Part shown: positions 62,733 through 64,000 of the stretch, in pieces
How the letters are laid out: each line of letters begins with the position of its first letter
How positions within the stretch are numbered: the first letter of the stretch is position 1
Source: Hymenopus coronatus
Lineage: Eukaryota > Arthropoda > Insecta > Mantodea > Hymenopodidae
NCBI GenBank assembly: GCA_030762935.1
Contig: CM060883.1
Location: forward strand, 51,916,001 to 51,980,000
Length of the DNA stretch: 64,000 nucleotides
Direction of reading: 5' to 3'
Program-made: the position numbers and the translations under genes
The notes under the pieces: model-generated
Told to the model about the DNA's origin: nothing
The model's input: the letters and a program-made list of their open reading frames with translations, nothing else
Databases searched by the model: none

Positions 62733-63099
62733 TACACAAACATACTCTGGCAGTGATTAAGGAGGTCAATCAATAGATATAGATAAGGAAAATACCATAT
62801 AAAAATTGTTTTAATGGCACATTAAAATACTGGGAACTAATGAAATCTGATTTTCAGTATGCATTACGTGTAGGTATTAACACAAATAATATATATGAAA
62901 TCTCTAATTTGACAGTTAATTTTTTAAAAATTCGTTGATAGAATTCTTTCAAATAAACAGCACTTTTGATTAAGTCATCAGAAAATCGTTTCACGGAACA
63001 TATTCAACAAATGTAATCGTTTTCGAAAGGTTAATTAATAATTTATGTGAGTTATTTAATATTCAACTAACATGTTATTGTTATATGCTGTTAACCACT

Positions 63100-63560
63100 G
63101 TCCTAATAGGTTGGACGTATAAAACTATCCCTTTCCTCTTTCGTTATTCCTCCTTGATGCAATGACAAACGAAATTTCACTGCGTCTTCTTTGCAAAATT
63201 TACAAATCCAAGAATCGTCCTTACGTGTTAATCTAGCATTTTGGCTGGTTCCTTGGGTAGAGCTGGCTGTACTTTACAATACTTGGAGAGGTTCTTTAAA
63301 TCGAAATGTGGGCCTTCGTTTCTTTTTACTTATCATCCCCCACCCCACAAACCGATATCCAGGAGCTATGGTTTTATCTCTCGTAAATAGTGATTTACTG
63401 TCCAAAGAAATTTCTCTTGGAAACGTGAACGCTATTTTCCTTTGGAGTAGAGAATATCTCAGAAAATGTATACATTTTATGAACATGTTGGCAAAAGATA
63501 TTTTAAAACGTTGTATCCACCCACACTCCATTATTGACATATATAGTTAACTATTAAATA
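63100..63560 (-). other. unrecognised open region with a C-x2-C word
   Basis: Minus-strand frame 63540-63274 (KIAFTFPREISLDSKSLFTR; FVGWGMISKKKRRPTFRFKE), then after a stop DDSWICKFCKEDAVKFRLSL and ITKEERDSF. The plus strand is also open at 63191-63550. The basic, Cys-containing minus-strand reading looks more protein-like. It could be an upstream piece of the gypsy relic beyond the pogo insertion, but I see no diagnostic motif. Confidence 0.25.
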
Positions 63561-64000
63561 TAGCAAACTAAGACACATGTCTACTTTTGAAATGCGCTTC
63601 TTTGTAAAGCGAAATAATAATAATAATTCTCTGCCCTATTTAACAATTCACAGAAATATCTAAGGTTTTAAGTTAATCAAGTTGGTTAATATATGCAAAG
63701 AAATAGGACACTATTCAACAACTATCCCACCATTAAAATTACTTGTAAAGCTATGAATGTATTCTTACTAGATTAATACTCATCACATGTGATACCAAAA
63801 GCTTTAAACATTTCTCAGGTCTGTACGTGGTCTTTGAGGTATCAATAAAACGCACTTCGTTTGGTTTGATAGCTTTGTTGTAAATCGCAACTGCACAGCT
63901 GCCAACATGCTTAACCAAAGAATCTTAGGTCTGTGCGAGTGCGTGCGTGCGTGTGTGTGTGCGTGTGTGAAGAAATCTATTTTCGCGTAATTAGTTTTTA

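Overview
The window is eukaryotic, AT-rich and very dense in decayed transposable elements. The only host gene I can support is a nuclear transport factor 2 (NTF2) gene on the + strand, spread over more than 45 kb. Its residues are closest in my memory to arthropod Ntf-2. The mix of Merlin, Harbinger, piggyBac, Tc1/mariner, pogo, Penelope-like and Ty3/gypsy elements with tRNA-derived SINEs fits an arthropod with a large genome and long introns. A chelicerate such as a horseshoe crab is possible, but that is a guess. NTF2 layout: a 72 bp exon at 6935-7006, a 99 bp exon at 26880-26978, and then two alternative terminal coding exons of identical length (114 bp including stop) at 38755-38868 and 52379-52492. 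All join in phase 0. The first coding exon (about the first 35 residues) was not found and probably lies upstream of the window. The two last exons encode related but distinct C-termini, so the gene should make two NTF2 isoforms through alternative last exons. A (CA)n tract of about 928 bp lies in sense orientation in the intron between them, and a shorter one of about 58 bp lies 2.4 kb upstream of the first. Region by region: 1-5.7 kb holds a Merlin transposase relic and a Harbinger element (convergent Myb-like and transposase genes) split by a 5'-truncated LINE. 7.5-8.3 kb is the first copy of an unnamed repeat family (R1) of about 1 kb. 9.0-11.9 kb is a nearly intact Penelope-like element (PLE) with terminal direct repeats, inserted into a second Merlin relic. 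13.2-15.7 and 19.8-22.5 kb are two related piggyBac copies, with R1 copies between them. 22.5-25.5 kb is a LINE relic probably split by another transposon fragment. 26.3-31.5 kb holds transposase, R1, piggyBac and PLE scraps. 32.7-50 kb holds a Tc1 and four mariners: one with perfect 27 bp terminal inverted repeats inside an R1 copy, one carrying a SINE. 47-58.8 kb has SINE-like repeats and a foldback element. 59.7-62.7 kb has a Ty3/gypsy integrase relic beside a pogo element with intact ends. No transposon looks fully intact; most carry stops, frameshifts or truncations. Many elements sit inside older ones, giving a relative chronology. The features most likely to matter to the host are the alternative NTF2 exons and the CA tracts around them.
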